From Brachionus koreanus (taxonomy: Eukaryota > Rotifera > Eurotatoria > Ploima > Brachionidae), in assembly GCA_016987375.1 (NCBI GenBank), contig PJRA01000444.1, forward strand, positions 233,814-297,813: a stretch of 64,000 nt of DNA, given 5' to 3'. Position 1 is the first letter of the stretch, and each line of letters starts with the position of its first letter. Below, piece by piece: positions 61,101 to 64,000 of this stretch. Made by a program: the position numbers and the translations under genes. The notes beneath the pieces are model-generated. The model searched no databases and was not told the origin of the DNA. It saw nothing but the letters and a program-made list of their open reading frames with translations.

Positions 61101-63218
61101 ATTTTCATTGATAGTTTGTATCATGTTATTAGAGATATCGAGATAGTATAATTTTGACACATTTTTGAACAAAAATTGTGGCAAAGTTTGAACTAAATTG
61201 CTACTAAAATACAAATAACCAAGTTCATTTGAATTTTTAAAAATGTTTTCATCAATTTTCTTTAGCTTATTGTTCGAAAAATATAGTGAATTTAATTTTT
61301 GTAAATTTTGAAAAACATTCGGGTTAAGATCCTCGATTAAATTGTTACTCAAATATAAGGTGACTAGTTCATTCGTTGATTCAAAAGCATTGTTTTCAAT
61401 TGATTTTATTGTGTTAAAAGAAACATCAAGAAAATTAAGATTTTTTAAATTTTGAAAAAATGATCTGGGTAGAATTTGGATTAAATTGTTGCTTAAATTT
61501 AATGTCATCAGTTCATTTTTGTTTTTAAAAAAATTTCCTTCAATAGTCTTAATTTTGTTATTTGAAAGATCAAGATAGCTTAAATTCTGCAGATTATCAA
61601 ACGAATCATCATGAAGGTTTTCTATTAGATTAGCAGTTAGACTCAATGATCTCAAGTTTAACAAATGTCTGAAAATGTTCCCATCGATTCTCTTCAGCTT
61701 ATTGTTAGAAAGATGAAGCGATGCTAGTTTTGGTAAATTTTTAAAAATATTTGCTGGTAGATTTTCAATTAAATTCTTATCAAGATATAATGATTCCAAT
61801 TGATTCAATGAGCTAAAAACATTTTCATTGATCGCTTTTAGATTATTTTCATAGAGATAGAGAGAAATTAGCTTTTGCAAATTTTGAAATACAAAACTAG
61901 GTAGATATTCGATTAAATTGTTGTTTAAGCTTAATACTTGTAATTCATTAATTGACTTGAAAGCATTTTCATTTATTGTTTTTAGCTTATTAGAAGACAA
62001 ATCAAGATATTTTAATTTTGATAAATTACAAAATACATCAGCTGGTAGATTTTCGATTAAATTGTTATTCAAGCATAATGTAACAAGTTCACCCATTGAT
62101 TCGAAATTTTTCTCATTTACACTCTGTATTTTATTATCATAAAGATAAAGAGACTCTAGTTTTTTTAAATTTTGAAATAAACTTGCAGGAAGATGTTCAA
62201 TTAAATTATTATTCAAATATAATGTTTCAAGTTCATTCATTGAATTAAATACAGTTTCATTTATTGATTTAAGCTTATTATACGATAATTCAAGATATTT
62301 TAAATTGTTAAAGTTTTGATAAACATTTTTTGCTAGATTTTCGATCAAATTGTTATTTAAAAATAATGTCTCTATTAGTTTAGTTGACTTGAAAGCATTT
62401 TCATTGATTACCTTTAGCTTATTATCAGATAAGTCAAGATACTTTAATTTAGAAAAATTTCGAAAAATATCTGCTCCTAGATTTTCGATTAAATTGCCTC
62501 TTAAATAAAGCGTCTCTAGTTCAATAACTTTTACTAAACCCTTATTGCAGATTGCTTCTATCTTGTTAGAAGATAGATCTAAAATTTCTAATTTTTGAAA
62601 ATCTTGAAAAACATTCACTTGTAGAATTTCGATTAAATTATTATTCAAATTCAATGTACCTAGTTCATTCAATGATTTAAACACATCTGCATCAATTTTT
62701 TTTAGCTTATTACTAGATAAATCAAGATATTCTAATTTTGATAATTTGCAAAATACATCAGCTGGTAGATTTTCGATTAAATTGCTATTCAAAACTAATT
62801 TTTTTAACTTAGTTGTTGACTTAAAAGCATTTTCTTCTATTGCCGTCAGTTTGTTGTCATAAAGATAAAGGCAATTCAATTTTTCCAAATTTTGAAATAA
62901 ATTGCTTGGTATGCTTTCGATTAAATTGCTAGTCAAATAAAGTGAGTTCAATTTGTTCAATGGTACGAAAACCTTTTCATCAAACATTTTTATTCTATTG
63001 TTTGAAAGATCAAGAGAGTTTAGTTCTGGAAAATTTTCAAAAAATGAACTCGGTACATTGCAAATAAGATTATTGCTTAAAATAAGGTCTTCTGTGTTGG
63101 CGTTCATTGATTTTGGATCAATTTTATTCAGATCTTCTAGCTGTTTATACGACAAATCACATTTTATCATTTGTTTGCTATTACCCAAATCCGGATCAAT
63201 TTGGTTTACCTCTTGCAT
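58173..63218 (-). CDS. LRR-TRP channel fusion: about 33 leucine-rich repeats plus a TRPA-like pore domain
   Basis: Two exons, 63218-59737 and 59556-58173, joined by a GTATGT donor and a TTTAG acceptor (intron 180 nt, phase matched): 4866 nt, 1621 aa. There is no signal peptide. Residues about 40-840 are LRRs of 24 aa in strict A/B alternation (NNLIENLP type, then NNKLKxI type). A helical linker follows (about 845-1240), then S1 at about 1245, S2-S5, a pore loop FFKTIIMMMGSLETDD (about 1424-1441) and S6 ending LLLNIFTGISIDEVQ (about 1470-1484). A coiled-coil, Lys-rich tail closes it. The pore and post-S6 resemble TRPA channels, which carry ankyrin repeats at this place. Without the splice, the channel ORF has no ATG near its start and the LRR ORF ends 15 codons later. 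Two separate genes remain possible. Confidence 0.75.
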
Positions 63219-64000
63219 CTTTTTTTCTGTTAGTTTATAATTTTATAATAATTAATTTCTATCATTGATTCTAAAATTTTTTGCTTATATAAATATCCAA
63301 TTTTGTAGCCTTTTATTGCTGAAACCAAAATTGCATCATAGAATATTTCTTTCAACGCAAATAAATACTTGATTTTTTTGTTGTTGCCTAGTAGCTATAA
63401 AAAATCACTATTTTTAAAGCATGTTTCACTTTGCTTCATTTTATTCACTAAGCGAATTTTAATTTTCTGCTTATTTGAATGTGTCGATCTCACCTTAAGA
63501 CTAAAACCATTTTTGATGCTTGTTTGCATACACTTTATTTACAAATCAAGAATCTAAATTCTATTATACTTTGAAAATTTTTTCTAATCAGCAACAGATC
63601 AAGTTTTTTTTATTTATTTAAAAATATAGTTTGGGTTTAGACCCGGGCAGTTTGGAATGGATCTTAGTCCTTCCTTTCAGCCGCCTGAAAAAAAAGAAAT
63701 TGCTTTTAGTAAATTCTGAAATAATAGTAAATTCGCTAAATAATAATTAAAGTAAAAATAATAAGGATAACAGCAACAGTAGACTGCATGTCGAGCAAAT
63801 CTTTAAGTAACTTTGTTGGTCTTTTTATCTGAAATCACATACAAAATTTAATAGCAAGAGAAAAAAGATTATAAATTATGTAAATATAAATTAATTATTT
63901 TTGATTTAGATATCGAAAAAATTATAGGAGGCATTGTTTTTCTTTAGATATTGTAAAAATTTCGAATAATGTTTGGAATCTACGTGGATTATGGTCCGAG
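63219..64000. other. 5' flank of the LRR-TRP gene with a LINE-like tail
   Basis: AT-rich. At 63605-63690 a GC-richer block ('gggtttagacccgggcagtt' onward) follows a (TTTA)n run, much like the 3' tail of LINE copy B at 32240-32300. It is probably a LINE 3' end on the minus strand. A 62-codon frame at 63369-63557 is unrecognised. Confidence 0.4.

Noticed and set aside
59691..63218. LRR protein as a complete stand-alone gene ending at 59691
   Set aside because: A consensus donor 15 codons before the stop joins in phase to the channel ORF, which itself lacks an ATG near its start. I prefer one gene but note that RNA data are needed.

Overview
This is AT-rich eukaryotic (metazoan) DNA. Introns are both very short (54-60 nt) and kilobase-long. 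Genes are compact and coding ORFs long, and degraded non-LTR retrotransposons, mariner relics and fold-back elements fill the introns and spacers. Metazoan-only families (usherin, a DEG/ENaC channel, a 7TM receptor) with this base composition and repeat mix suggest a small-genome invertebrate. A monogonont rotifer of the Brachionus type is my best guess, but that is inference, since no marker gene is present. There is one 633-nt assembly gap (39362-39994).

Layout. 1-4690: AT-rich spacer with a broken LINE. 4759-5514 (+): intronless atypical dual-specificity phosphatase. 6051-6690: a two-repeat WD40 relic and a LINE 3' end. 7028-8050 (-): complete, intronless fructose-1,6-bisphosphatase. 8051-10620: LINE debris on both strands. 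10670-20968 (-): six-exon DUF4062-NACHT-TPR protein (TTC41/Gnn- or nephrocystin-3-like, 1542 aa). 21121-52614 (-): a complete 14-exon usherin (USH2A) orthologue. I rebuilt it exon by exon with every splice phase matching (5105 aa; human usherin is about 5200 aa). A single-exon 7TM receptor (23651-24616, +) is nested antisense in its intron 11. 55369-56805 (-): intronless DEG/ENaC-family sodium channel. 58173-63218 (-): two ORFs that join in frame across a 180-nt intron. The product is an unusual protein in which about 33 cytosolic leucine-rich repeats sit where a TRPA channel normally has ankyrin repeats, followed by a six-helix TRP-type pore domain (1621 aa).

How they fit together. Usherin, DEG/ENaC channels and TRP channels all have sensory, often mechanosensory, roles in animals. 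The nephrocystin-3/TTC41 class includes ciliary proteins. All four lie on the minus strand within about 53 kb. A functional link is inference only, but the LRR-TRP fusion and the intact rotifer-like usherin are the two most notable items. Usherin's stop and the next gene's start are only 152 nt apart.

Repeats. Ten or more LINE fragments come from several lineages (endonuclease, connector, reverse transcriptase and C-terminal pieces). There are also two mariner-type transposase relics, a Merlin/IS1595-like zinc-ribbon relic, the 3' end of an LTR element with an envelope-like membrane tail, three strong inverted repeats and several two-copy dispersed repeats. No tRNA, rRNA or CRISPR was seen.
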